Positions 7,696-14,292 are shown, counted from the first letter of the stretch. The stretch is 27,585 nt of DNA from Cytophagales bacterium (GCA_027317105.1 DAHVFH010000011.1:1-27585), one strand, 5' to 3'. Program-made: numbers and translations. The notes: generated by a model not told the origin, from the sequence alone.

Positions 7696-8535
7696 ATGGA
7701 AGTTTTTAATGAAATTGAGCCCCTAAAGGCCTTTTTGAAGGACAAGCGTACCACTTGCTCTATTGGCTTAGTCCCTACTATGGGAGCCCTCCATGCTGGC
7801 CATTCCTCTCTTATTCAGTTTTCGAAGCAGGAGAATCAGCTCACGGTAACCAGCATTTTTGTCAACCCCGTACAATTTAATAACCCAAAAGATTTAGAGA
7901 AATATCCTCGAATGTTGGAACATGATATCAATATGCTATGCAAAGCTGGATGTGATGTTCTATTTGTGCCGGATACCCAGGAAATGTATAAGCAGCCTTC
8001 TACCATTCAGTTTGACTTCGGCCACCTCGATAAAATATTGGAAGGAAAATTCAGGCCGGGACATTTCAGTGGCGTGGCCATAATAGTGTCGAAATTTTTT
8101 CACATTGTGCAGCCGAATATTGCCTACTTCGGCCAAAAGGATTTTCAGCAATTTAAAGTCATTGAGAAATTAGTTAATGAGTTACAATTTGACCTGTTGT
8201 TGAGACCCGTACCTATTTTTCGTGAGGCTGATGGACTAGCGATGTCTTCTCGAAATTTGAGGCTAAATGAAACGGAAAGAAAAAAAGCAATTGTTTTCTA
8301 CGAATCGTTGCTGTTTGCAAAACAAATGTTGTTACAGGGAAAAATGATTTCACAAGTAAAGGAATTGGTAAAACAAAAATGCGAATTAGTAGAGGGCGTA
8401 AGGCTTGAATATTTCGAAATGGTCAGTAGCGAAAACTTATTGGCTCAGGATATCGTTACGGAAAAAAGTATTTTGTTGATAGCCGGATTTGTGGGCGAAG
8501 TACGCCTGATCGATAATTTAATGATGACCCCATGA
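7696..8535 (+). CDS. panC: pantothenate synthetase
   Basis: PanC joins pantoate and beta-alanine using ATP, the last step of pantothenate (vitamin B5) synthesis, in the cytoplasm. The 279-residue protein has the nucleotidyltransferase HIGH-type motif in PTMGALHAGH (27-36), the pantoate-binding NPVQF (57-61), FGQKDFQQ (145-152), and the second ATP motif READGLAMSSRN (176-187). Length is normal. Its stop codon overlaps the panD start in ATGA, so the enzyme and the supplier of its beta-alanine are translationally coupled. The ATG start lies directly before the family's usual N-terminus. It is transcribed divergently from the GT5-like gene. Confidence 0.97.
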   Translation: MEVFNEIEPLKAFLKDKRTTCSIGLVPTMGALHAGHSSLIQFSKQENQLTVTSIFVNPVQFNNPKDLEKYPRMLEHDINMLCKAGCDVLFVPDTQEMYKQPSTIQFDFGHLDKILEGKFRPGHFSGVAIIVSKFFHIVQPNIAYFGQKDFQQFKVIEKLVNELQFDLLLRPVPIFREADGLAMSSRNLRLNETERKKAIVFYESLLFAKQMLLQGKMISQVKELVKQKCELVEGVRLEYFEMVSSENLLAQDIVTEKSILLIAGFVGEVRLIDNLMMTP

Positions 8536-8879
8536 GGATTGACGTTTTGAAATCAAAGATCCATCGCGTAAAAATTACGCAAGCAGAGCTGCATTATGTG
8601 GGTTCCATCACGATTGACGAAGCGTTGATGAACGCAGCCAATTTAATTGAAGGTGAGAAAGTGCAAGTGGTTAACCTCAACAATGGCGAAAGACTGGAAA
8701 CGTATGTCATCAAAGGAGATCGCTACAGTGGCACAATATGCCTCAATGGCCCTGCGGCACGCAAAGCACAAGTAGGCGATATCGTTATCATTATTTCGTA
8801 TGCCTCCATGGAATTTGAGGAAGCAAAAAATTTCAAGCCTGCACTTATCTTTCCTTCGCCCGAGAATAAACTCGCCTAA
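8532..8879 (+). CDS. panD: aspartate 1-decarboxylase (pyruvoyl enzyme precursor)
   Basis: PanD makes beta-alanine from aspartate. The proenzyme cleaves itself between Gly24 and Ser25 (YVGSI, 22-26), and Ser25 becomes the pyruvoyl group. The residues known to matter in E. coli are at the same positions: Lys9, Arg54, Thr57 and Tyr58. Length is 115 residues, within the normal range. The start overlaps the panC stop by 4 bases, and the stop is immediately followed by the ATG of the next gene with no gap. All three genes therefore look like one translationally coupled unit. Confidence 0.97.
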   Translation: MRIDVLKSKIHRVKITQAELHYVGSITIDEALMNAANLIEGEKVQVVNLNNGERLETYVIKGDRYSGTICLNGPAARKAQVGDIVIIISYASMEFEEAKNFKPALIFPSPENKLA

Positions 8880-9893
8880 ATGCCTTCTTTTCTTAAGACC
8901 ATTTTGCGTTATGCGATTACATTTGTCATCATGATTTTGCTATTATGGTTGTCGTTGCGCGGACTCGATGTTCAAGATGAAAACAAAATCGATTTTCTGT
9001 GGCAAGCGTGGCTCCGTTCGAATAAATTTTATCTGTGGCTGATGGCAGGATTTGCCATTGCGAGCCATGTTTTGCGTGCCCTGCGGTGGAAAATGTTATT
9101 ACAACCAACGGGAAATAATGTTGGCTTGTGGAATAGTTTTTTGTCGCTCATGACAGGCTACCTCGTCAACCTTGCCGTGCCCCGGGGCGGAGAGGTTTCG
9201 CGATGCTATACCCTCTATGAACTGGAGAAGGCGCCAGTAGAAATTTCTTTTGGCACCGTGGTAACCGAGCGGATTGTTGATGTATTGTGCCTGTTGGTTC
9301 TCATTGTCGCCTCTTTTTATTTGGAATGGGAGAAACTAAAGGCTTTCATGGATACTCTTGACTTTTCTTCAGGTAAAAATAGTAGCATTCCCATTTGGGT
9401 TTGGTTTGTTGCCGCATCGGGAATCGCAGTTTTGCTTGCGATCTATTTTTTGCGAAAAAACAAAAAAATTCTAAAAATCATAAAGGGATTTAAAGAGGGA
9501 TTGCTTTCCGTGTTTCTATTAAAGAACAAAATCCTTTTTGTTTTTTATTCTTTGGCAATTTGGGGATTATATTTTCTCATGAGTTACCTGGTGATTCTTG
9601 CCTTCCCCGAAACGGAAAACCTTGGTTTTAGCGCTGTTGTTACTTTGTTTGCCATTGGCTCCATCGCCATGGCCGCACCACTGCCAGGCGGCACGGGTTC
9701 TTACCATGTCTTAGTCCCGCTTGGTCTCACGCTGCTTTATAACTTGCCAAAAGCCGATGCGGTAGGATTTGTATTTGTTTTTCACGCATGGCAAACCCTT
9801 CTAATGATTGTGATCGGGGTGATCAGTTTTATTGTTAGCAATTGGCGGATTTCTAAAAAAGAAAATCGACTGTCGGGTGGTTTAAAACGTTGA
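8880..9893 (+). CDS. LPG-synthase-TM / YbhN-type integral membrane protein (UPF0104)
   Basis: The 337-residue protein has about seven or eight hydrophobic segments (about 11-27, 52-66, 85-100, 124-147, 172-190, 217-241, 252-268, 296-320). It carries the family signatures PRGGEVSR (101-108), GTVVTERIVDV (125-135) and APLPGGTGSYH (266-276), typical of the flippase-like domain of lysylphosphatidylglycerol synthases. The soluble aminoacyltransferase domain of MprF is absent. Proteins of this kind are proposed to move or handle lipids or lipid-linked sugars in the inner membrane; no substrate can be named here. The ATG follows the panD stop codon with no gap, so expression is tied to panCD. A link to coenzyme A or lipid metabolism is possible but unproven. 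Confidence 0.85.
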   Translation: MPSFLKTILRYAITFVIMILLLWLSLRGLDVQDENKIDFLWQAWLRSNKFYLWLMAGFAIASHVLRALRWKMLLQPTGNNVGLWNSFLSLMTGYLVNLAVPRGGEVSRCYTLYELEKAPVEISFGTVVTERIVDVLCLLVLIVASFYLEWEKLKAFMDTLDFSSGKNSSIPIWVWFVAASGIAVLLAIYFLRKNKKILKIIKGFKEGLLSVFLLKNKILFVFYSLAIWGLYFLMSYLVILAFPETENLGFSAVVTLFAIGSIAMAAPLPGGTGSYHVLVPLGLTLLYNLPKADAVGFVFVFHAWQTLLMIVIGVISFIVSNWRISKKENRLSGGLKR

Positions 9894-10176
9894 TCGTGAT
9901 TGCTATTTTAAGGGGCCATAATTTTTAAATGGCGTAATGCTGACTTTCTCCATCACGGCTTTACTAAGCAGGCCAGGCTTTCTCAAAAAAAGCATTCACC
10001 TTTTCCTGCCTTCCGCATAAAGACACCTACTTCAAATTTTAGCATTTTTTGTCGAACGAAGGCTTATAGAATTGAATGTCATCGTCCACAAGTTTTTTTC
10101 ATACCTGACAAGTTATTCCTACATTCGCACATATTTTTATATTGTTCCTCAGCCAGTAGATTATTTATTATTTTAA
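9894..10176. other. 283-bp AT-rich intergenic region, no gene seen
   Basis: No open reading frame or clear terminator is visible. A TACATTCG sequence (10120-10127), two mismatches from TAnnTTTG at best, lies 49 bases before the next gene and may be part of its promoter, but no -33 element fits. Nothing else stands out. Confidence 0.4.
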
Positions 10177-11196
10177 ATGGAAAACCAAACACCAAACACC
10201 TCGTCAGACGAAATTGATTTAGGTCAACTCTTTTCAAAAATTGGTAACTTCTTTGCCAATATTGGAATGGGAATCATGCGCTTTTTGGCACTTTTGAGAA
10301 GGATTCCTATAGAAAACAAAGTCATTTTTCTCATTATTATAGCGTTAAGCATTGGAGCCGGACTTTCGTACTATTCCGTTAAGAAAAAATATTATGAAAC
10401 GACCCTGATCCTTAGTTCGAACTACTTGAACAAACGGCTGGTGGATAATGCGATAGAGAAATTGAATTTATTGGCAGAAGAAAAAGACAAAGCAGGGCTG
10501 GCAAAAACGTTGAGCATTTCGGACTCGTTGGCAAAAAACATCGATCAGTTTAGCGCAAAACCCTTTGTAAACGAGAAAGATCTGATCGAACTTGAAGTGC
10601 TGAAAGAGCAATTAAAAAATGCGCAATCGGAAAGCAAAAACTCTAAAGTAATTGAACAAGTAATTCAACGGATCGAGATCGAAAACAGACATGCCTTTGA
10701 AATTACGCTGAGAACATACAGTCCCACGGTTATTCATGATTTACAAACGGCTTTAGTCAGTTTTTTCAAAAACAACGAGTATGTTAAAAGACGTATCGAA
10801 ATTACGAAAATCAACTATACAGCGAAGGAACAGAAGTTATCGCACGACCTACAAAAGTTGGATAGCCTGAAATTTATCATCTACGACAATTACAAGAGCA
10901 TGGCCAGCCAGAGCCGGCAGGGTTCTAACAATGTTATTCTAAGCGATAAAGCCGTCACTGATCCTGTTCAGATTTATAACCAAGACCTTGAGTTATATAA
11001 TCAACTTCAGTCTGTTAAAGCGCAGCTCTATCTTCAGCCAGATTTCGAAATAGTGGATGGATTTACCGAATTAAGTGAACCCACAAGTGCCAGCACATTG
11101 AAAGTAGTCCTCATTTCGATCTTAATTGGAATCGCACTTGCGTATTTGATTGTTGCTTTAAAGTCGTTCAATAACTATTTGGCTAATCTCTCATAA
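10177..11196 (+). CDS. Wzz-like chain-length-determinant family membrane protein
   Basis: The 339-residue protein has the layout of polysaccharide co-polymerases. There is a cytoplasmic N-terminus with the Asp-Glu-Ile-Asp-Leu segment (11-15) common in Bacteroidota Wzz-like proteins, one membrane helix near 47-67, a large periplasmic part rich in charged helical sequence (about 70-305, likely coiled coil), and a second membrane helix near 308-328 preceded by SEPTSAS. No Pro-rich Wzz box was confirmed and there is no tyrosine kinase domain. Wzz proteins set the length of surface polysaccharides, but no polysaccharide synthesis genes lie nearby, so the role here is open. The next gene, ccmB, starts 3 bases after its stop, implying co-transcription with the cytochrome c maturation cluster, an odd pairing. 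Confidence 0.65.
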   Translation: MENQTPNTSSDEIDLGQLFSKIGNFFANIGMGIMRFLALLRRIPIENKVIFLIIIALSIGAGLSYYSVKKKYYETTLILSSNYLNKRLVDNAIEKLNLLAEEKDKAGLAKTLSISDSLAKNIDQFSAKPFVNEKDLIELEVLKEQLKNAQSESKNSKVIEQVIQRIEIENRHAFEITLRTYSPTVIHDLQTALVSFFKNNEYVKRRIEITKINYTAKEQKLSHDLQKLDSLKFIIYDNYKSMASQSRQGSNNVILSDKAVTDPVQIYNQDLELYNQLQSVKAQLYLQPDFEIVDGFTELSEPTSASTLKVVLISILIGIALAYLIVALKSFNNYLANLS

Positions 11197-11199
11197 GCT

Positions 11200-11859
11200 T
11201 TGCAAGTAGTTTCATTGATCCAAAAGGAGTTCCGTCTAGAGCTAAGACGCAAATCAGTCGTAGCTGGCTTGGGGTTGTATCTTTTTAGTATGGTCTTCAT
11301 CTGCTACCTGGCTTTTGCGCTGAAACAGAATTTTATCACACCCTTAGTTTGGAATGCCTTATTTTGGATTACTATTTTGTTCACAGCCATTAATACGGTT
11401 GCAAAAAGTTTTATTGGGGAAAAGCGAGGGCTGGAAATCTACTATTATTCCATTGCTAGTCCGGTGGATGTAATCGTATCTAAAATTGTTTACAATTTCT
11501 TTTTGTGCTTGATCTTGGCACTGACCGGATATTTTCTGTTCACGCTCTTTTTGAACGACCCCATTCAGGATAAACTAATTTTCTTGGGCACACTAACATT
11601 GGCTTCCATGGGGTTAGCTTCTTCCCTTACGCTGCTATCCGGCATTGCTTCAAAAGCCAATAACAGCAACATCCTGATGGCGGTCTTGAGCTTTCCGGTA
11701 ATGATTTCCATTTTACTAATGGCGATAAAAATTACAAAAAATTGCATGGATGATTTAGACCCGAGTGTTAGCTATAGCCCATTGCTTTCACTATTTGCTA
11801 TTAATTGCTTGGTTGCAGCGATTTCCTATCTCCTTTTTCCATACGTTTGGAAGAGTTAG
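11200..11859 (+). CDS. ccmB: heme exporter permease CcmB
   Basis: CcmB is the membrane subunit of the CcmAB ABC transporter, which uses ATP to release heme-loaded CcmE in cytochrome c maturation. The 219-residue protein has six predicted helices (about 20-40, 48-68, 98-118, 128-148, 158-178, 197-215). The N-terminal KEFRLELRRKS segment, the GEKRGLEIYYYSIASP loop (73-88) and a Phe-Pro near 165-166 in the fifth helix fit the family. The start is TTG at 11200, 3 bases after the previous stop. No ATG precedes the conserved N-terminus, and a second TTG (11215) is an alternative. The ATPase CcmA is not in the window. Right after the stop begins a run of palindromic repeats that separates it from ccmC. 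Confidence 0.88.
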   Translation: MQVVSLIQKEFRLELRRKSVVAGLGLYLFSMVFICYLAFALKQNFITPLVWNALFWITILFTAINTVAKSFIGEKRGLEIYYYSIASPVDVIVSKIVYNFFLCLILALTGYFLFTLFLNDPIQDKLIFLGTLTLASMGLASSLTLLSGIASKANNSNILMAVLSFPVMISILLMAIKITKNCMDDLDPSVSYSPLLSLFAINCLVAAISYLLFPYVWKS

Positions 11860-11861
11860 GT

Positions 11862-12000
11862 TCATTCCGCCTGAGGCCTCCGAATGTCAGAATCCCTTTG
11901 GGTGTGCTCCGTACATCGGGATGCCGGAACGTGTTTGGGGTCTAGATGAATGCAAAATAGGGAATGGGCACGTCCGATGCCAGTAAATTAGTAGTGCGTC
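11862..12000. repeat. interspersed palindromic repeat, family 1, copy A
   Basis: This is a 139-bp element starting 2 bases after the ccmB stop. It aligns end to end with copy B (12033-12171) from TCATTCCG at the left to GCGTC at the right, with the blocks CTCCGTACA, GGATGCCGGAAC, GGGCACGTC and CAGTAAAT shared. Internal arms (AGAATCCC and GGGATGCC) can form a hairpin. It has no coding content and looks like a REP or MITE-like sequence. Confidence 0.75.
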
Positions 12001-12032
12001 TCGTTTTGGAAAGCACCCACACACCAGTGGAG

Positions 12033-12171
12033 TCATTCCGGCTGGGCCCTACGAATGCCAGAATCCTCGCTGGACGTTCTCCGTACAACAGGATGCCGGA
12101 ACTGTTTGAGGCCTAGGTGAAACGAAAAAGCAAGGGGCACGTCTGGAATGGCAGTAAATGAATAGAGCGTC
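12033..12171. repeat. interspersed palindromic repeat, family 1, copy B
   Basis: This is the second 139-bp copy, in direct orientation 32 bp after copy A. The left end TCATTCCGGCTGG and the right end, read in reverse (TGCCATTCCAGAC), are similar, so the ends form an imperfect terminal inverted repeat. The inner arms CCAGAATCCT and AGGATGCCGG pair at 8 of 10 positions. Divergence between copies shows this is not a recent duplication. Confidence 0.75.
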
Positions 12172-12198
12172 CATCCTACTTCGTATTTCATAAATGAT

Positions 12199-12206
12199 TA
12201 AATTTG
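12199..12206 (+). promoter_or_regulatory. -7 promoter box upstream of the antitoxin-like gene
   Basis: TAAATTTG fits the TAnnTTTG consensus exactly and lies 34 bases before the ATG at 12241. No TTG was found at the expected -33 distance, so strength is uncertain. Confidence 0.35.
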
Positions 12207-12240
12207 AAGATAAAAATAAGCCTCTATGACACGATAAAAA

Positions 12241-12429
12241 ATGATAGAAACGGTCAACGAGCTTCCGGCCGAATTTGATTTGGATGAGTTGATGGAACGT
12301 TTAATCTTTGTTGAAAAAGTGGAAAAGGGACTACGGCAATTGGATGAAGGAAATATAGTTGCACGCGAAGTTGTCAAAGAAAAAGTTAAACAATGGGGAA
12401 AACAATTTGGTCAGAAATTGCTATTATGA
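12241..12429 (+). CDS. antitoxin-like protein of a RelE/ParE-type module, probably with an extended tail
   Basis: The 62-residue acidic/helical protein begins MIETVNELPAEFDLDELMER. It resembles the short antitoxin partners that precede RelE/ParE toxins in Bacteroidota, whose C-terminus usually ends soon after a Lys-x-Trp segment (here KQWGK, 50-54). Seven or so further residues (QFGQKLLL) follow in this copy. They overlap the start of the broken toxin frame, and a single C-to-T change at the CAA codon after GK would restore a TAA stop, so the tail may come from stop loss. This is inference. The protein has no clear DNA-binding motif that I can name. Its toxin is a pseudogene (12393-12570), so the module is probably inactive. 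It lies between two repeat blocks inside the ccm cluster. Confidence 0.55.
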   Translation: MIETVNELPAEFDLDELMERLIFVEKVEKGLRQLDEGNIVAREVVKEKVKQWGKQFGQKLLL

Positions 12430-12570
12430 CTTGAGACTGATTCATGATTACATTTCCCAAGAATTAATAGAAGGAAATTATCGTATTGTTATAAAAGATA
12501 TCCTGATTACGTTGGCATTGTACGTGTACATCATTCAGCAAGAGTCTTAAAAGAATTTGATTATTATTAA
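12393..12570 (+). pseudogene. broken RelE/ParE family toxin
   Basis: Three pieces in three frames together read like a RelE/ParE toxin. From ATG at 12393: MGKTIWSEIAI. After a shift at about 12424: YDLRLIHDYISQ, directly joined to ELIEGNYRIV. After a second shift near 12515: VRVHHSARVLKEFDYY, ending at TAA 12568-12570. In intact relatives about 40 residues separate the HDYIS and ELIEGNYRI segments, so there is also an internal in-frame deletion. The first shift is explained by one missing T: GCTATTTATGAC would give A-I-Y-D where the sequence has GCTATTATGAC. Intact toxins of this family are ribosome-dependent mRNA interferases or gyrase inhibitors. This copy cannot make the full fold. Its start overlaps the antitoxin-like gene, as in live modules. 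Confidence 0.8.
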
Positions 12571-12598
12571 CTTATGTTACGCAAAACTAAAAATTTGA

Positions 12599-12704
12599 CT
12601 TCATCGCGAGTTCCAGCGGAGGTGGTGGGAAGGGCGAAGCGATCCCCTAACCGGAGATTACTTCACGCAAACACACAAATCCATCACAGGTGCTTGCAAT
12701 GACG
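12599..12704. repeat. interspersed palindromic repeat, family 2 (GTCATTGCGAG type)
   Basis: The left end CTTCATCGCGAG and the right end CTTGCAATGACG (reverse complement CGTCATTGCAAG) form an imperfect terminal inverted repeat. Internal arms GAAGCGATCCCC (12635-12646) and GGAGATTACTTC (12653-12664) pair at 9 of 12 positions. The layout is that of the widespread GTCATTGCGAG...GCAATGAC extragenic palindromes. It stops 35 bases before the ccmC start, so any ccmC promoter must lie in or next to it. It is unrelated to the 139-bp repeats upstream. Confidence 0.7.
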
Positions 12705-12708
12705 TTCT

Positions 12709-12716
12709 TAACTTTG
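12709..12716 (+). promoter_or_regulatory. candidate -7 box for ccmC
   Basis: TAACTTTG is an exact match to TAnnTTTG, 23 bases before the ccmC ATG and 4 bases after the end of the family 2 repeat. The -33 region would fall inside the repeat, and no TTG is found there at 19-21 bases. Confidence 0.35.
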
Positions 12717-12739
12717 CCTAAGTCCAATTATTAAGCTAA

Positions 12740-13420
12740 ATGAAAGCAATCTGGTGGAAAGTTATTAGCGTTATTTTACTTGGCTACACAATTGTAGGAG
12801 GCCTTCTTATTGATGTCCCACGGCTGAATATCGTGAACGAAACTATTCGTGCCTTGTATTTTCATGTGCCCATGTGGTTTGGCATGGTGGTATTGTTTCT
12901 CACTTCGTGTATTTATGGTATTAAATACTTGCACGAACCCAATTTTAAAAATGATGTCTATTCCGTTGAGTTTGCCAACGTGGGATTGGTCTTCGGGGTA
13001 CTCGGCATCGTCACGGGCATGATCTGGGCAAATTACACTTGGGGTTCGCCCTGGCATGGTGACCCGAAGCAAAATGGTGCTGCCATTGCCCTCCTCGTAT
13101 ATCTCGCTTATTTTATTTTGAGGGGCTCAGTTAATAATGAAGAGCAACGCGCGCGGTTAAGTGCCGTGTATAATATTTTTGCATTTGTGGCGATGATCCC
13201 TTTGCTTTTCATTATCCCTAGGATGACGAGCAGTATGCATCCCGGAAACGGTGGAAATCCAGGTTTTAATACCTATGACCTTGACAGCAGAATGCGGATG
13301 GTGTTCTATCCAGCTGTGATAGGATGGATTTTGTTAGGCGTTTGGATCACTACCCTTCGAATTCGTATGAGATTAGTAGAGGAAAAAATTAATGACCTTG
13401 AAGATGAAAAAAACAGCTAA
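12740..13420 (+). CDS. ccmC: heme-handling protein CcmC (CcsA/CcmC family)
   Basis: CcmC loads heme onto CcmE at the outer face of the inner membrane. The 226-residue protein has about six membrane helices. It has the family's periplasmic tryptophan-rich segment WGSPWHGDPK (101-110) between helices 3 and 4. The two expected heme-ligand histidines are His42 (YFHVPMWF) and His167 (SSMHPGNGG), flanking the Trp-rich loop as in E. coli CcmC. Length is normal for Bacteroidota. Start is ATG. The 3' end overlaps the ccmD-like gene by 17 bases if the latter uses its second Met. It is separated from ccmB by about 880 bp of repeats and a dead toxin-antitoxin module, so it probably has its own promoter. 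Confidence 0.93.
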   Translation: MKAIWWKVISVILLGYTIVGGLLIDVPRLNIVNETIRALYFHVPMWFGMVVLFLTSCIYGIKYLHEPNFKNDVYSVEFANVGLVFGVLGIVTGMIWANYTWGSPWHGDPKQNGAAIALLVYLAYFILRGSVNNEEQRARLSAVYNIFAFVAMIPLLFIIPRMTSSMHPGNGGNPGFNTYDLDSRMRMVFYPAVIGWILLGVWITTLRIRMRLVEEKINDLEDEKNS

Positions 13421-13613
13421 AATCTTATTAAGTCTGCTTTTGCTCGTAAACCCAATGTTATTTGCACAGGATGCTAAAATGGCTGATACGATGCGGGCAG
13501 AAGGGAAAATTTATGTAGTGGTTGCGGTTATTTTAGTGATTTTCATTGGGTTAATCGCCTTCCTGGTATCTACCGATCGAAAAGTTTCTAATCTTGAGAA
13601 ACGACTGAAATAA
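13404..13613 (+). CDS. CcmD-like small membrane protein with signal peptide
   Basis: Counting from the ATG at 13404 the protein has 69 residues: a signal peptide (about 1-21, MKKTAKILLSLLLL...LFAQ), a short periplasmic piece, one membrane helix (about 37-55) and a charged C-terminal tail with DRKVSNLEKRLK. This matches the short proteins that follow ccmC in Bacteroidota and are called CcmD-like. CcmD helps release heme-loaded CcmE from CcmC. The alternative ATG at 13392 would add four residues (MTLK) ahead of a good signal-peptide start and overlap ccmC more, so the later Met is preferred. Similarity to proteobacterial CcmD is weak; position and topology carry most of the argument. Confidence 0.7.
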   Translation: MKKTAKILLSLLLLVNPMLFAQDAKMADTMRAEGKIYVVVAVILVIFIGLIAFLVSTDRKVSNLEKRLK

Positions 13614-13614
13614 G

Positions 13615-13675
13615 GATTGCTCGATTCTTGATACTGGATTCTGGTCTCTGGATTCTCGGCATTTAGATTCTGGAG
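13615..13675. repeat. degenerate GATTCTGG / CTGGATTCT spacer repeat, locus 1
   Basis: About five imperfect copies of an 8-base word (GATTCTTG, GATACTGG, GATTCTGG, GATTCTCG, GATTCTGG) follow each other in the spacer after the ccmD-like gene. A second locus with the same word is at 27005-27052. Confidence 0.6.
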
Positions 13676-13698
13676 ACATGCCAGGAAAGCAATTTCAT

Positions 13699-13725
13699 CT
13701 TTGTGCCTTAGGGTCTTTGTGGCAA
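13699..13725. repeat. CTTTGTGCC-type short repeat
   Basis: Two related words, CTTTGTGCC and CTTTGTGGC, are separated by TTAGGGT. Sequences of the CTTTGTG(N)CTTTGTG type recur in Bacteroidota intergenic DNA, from memory. Function unknown. Confidence 0.35.
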
Positions 13726-13854
13726 GGTTTCTATTAGCTAATTGTCTAATTTTGTTTTTTTTAACAAGGTATGAAATGGCCATTTAGGAAGCTCAAGAAG
13801 TAACAGAGTGATAATCCGGCCATTACATGTGACCTTAGAAATAAATATTAACCT

Positions 13855-14259
13855 ATGAAACGATCTCACATCATCGCCATAGTTGTCATTGCAGCAGCAA
13901 TTGCCATTATCATCGCGACCGCTGGTGATGCCAGCACCTATGTAAATTTTGACCAGGCCTATCAAATGGCCTCCACAGGCAACAGCTCCCAAATTCATGT
14001 GGTTGGGGAATTAAAAAAAGAAAATGGTCAAATCGTTGGCCTGAAAAATAGTGACGATAAACTTTCGTTCTCTTTTATCTTGGTGGATGACCATAAAAAA
14101 GAACAAAAAGTAATTTACAATGAACCGATGCCCCCTGATTTTCTGCGAAGCGAAAAAGTAGTCGTGATCGGTAATTATGAAAACAATCAATTCATCGCGA
14201 AGAAGATTCTCCTAAAGTGTCCAAGCAAATACCAGGATCAGAAACTTGTTAAGAGTTAA
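13855..14259 (+). CDS. ccmE: heme chaperone CcmE, Cys-x-x-x-Tyr variant
   Basis: CcmE carries heme from CcmC to CcmF. The 134-residue protein has one N-terminal membrane anchor (about 5-23), then an OB-fold beta domain with the family's GELKKENGQIVGL, FILVD and EKVVVIGNY strands (about 50-108). In classical CcmE the heme-binding residue is His in an HxxxY motif. Here the aligned motif, after the strand FIAKKILLK, is C-P-S-K-Y with Cys122 and Tyr126, and no His is nearby. A CxxxY form is known from Desulfovibrio and archaea, where the system works without the classical His. Length is shorter than the E. coli protein because the flexible tail is reduced. It lies between the ccmD-like gene and ccmF. 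Confidence 0.93.
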   Translation: MKRSHIIAIVVIAAAIAIIIATAGDASTYVNFDQAYQMASTGNSSQIHVVGELKKENGQIVGLKNSDDKLSFSFILVDDHKKEQKVIYNEPMPPDFLRSEKVVVIGNYENNQFIAKKILLKCPSKYQDQKLVKS

Positions 14260-14292
14260 TAGTTATTCGTTAATCGGAATTCACTATTAACT
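14254..14292. repeat. 9-bp inverted repeat in the ccmE-ccmF spacer
   Basis: AGTTAATAG (14254-14262, overlapping the ccmE stop) and CTATTAACT (14284-14292) are exact reverse complements with 21 bases between. The rest of the spacer to 14315 is a patchwork of TTAATAG / TTATTCG / TTAACTT words. No T-tract follows, so a terminator is unlikely. It may set relative expression of ccmE and ccmF or be spacer repeat only. Confidence 0.35.

Noticed and set aside
11765..11986. Open frame of 73 codons crossing the ccmB 3' end
   Set aside because: It overlaps ccmB in another frame and then runs through the non-coding repeat copy A; the product has no recognisable features.
11860..12740. Insertion sequence between ccmB and ccmC
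   Set aside because: No transposase frame or clear target duplication is present; only short non-coding repeats and a decayed toxin-antitoxin pair.
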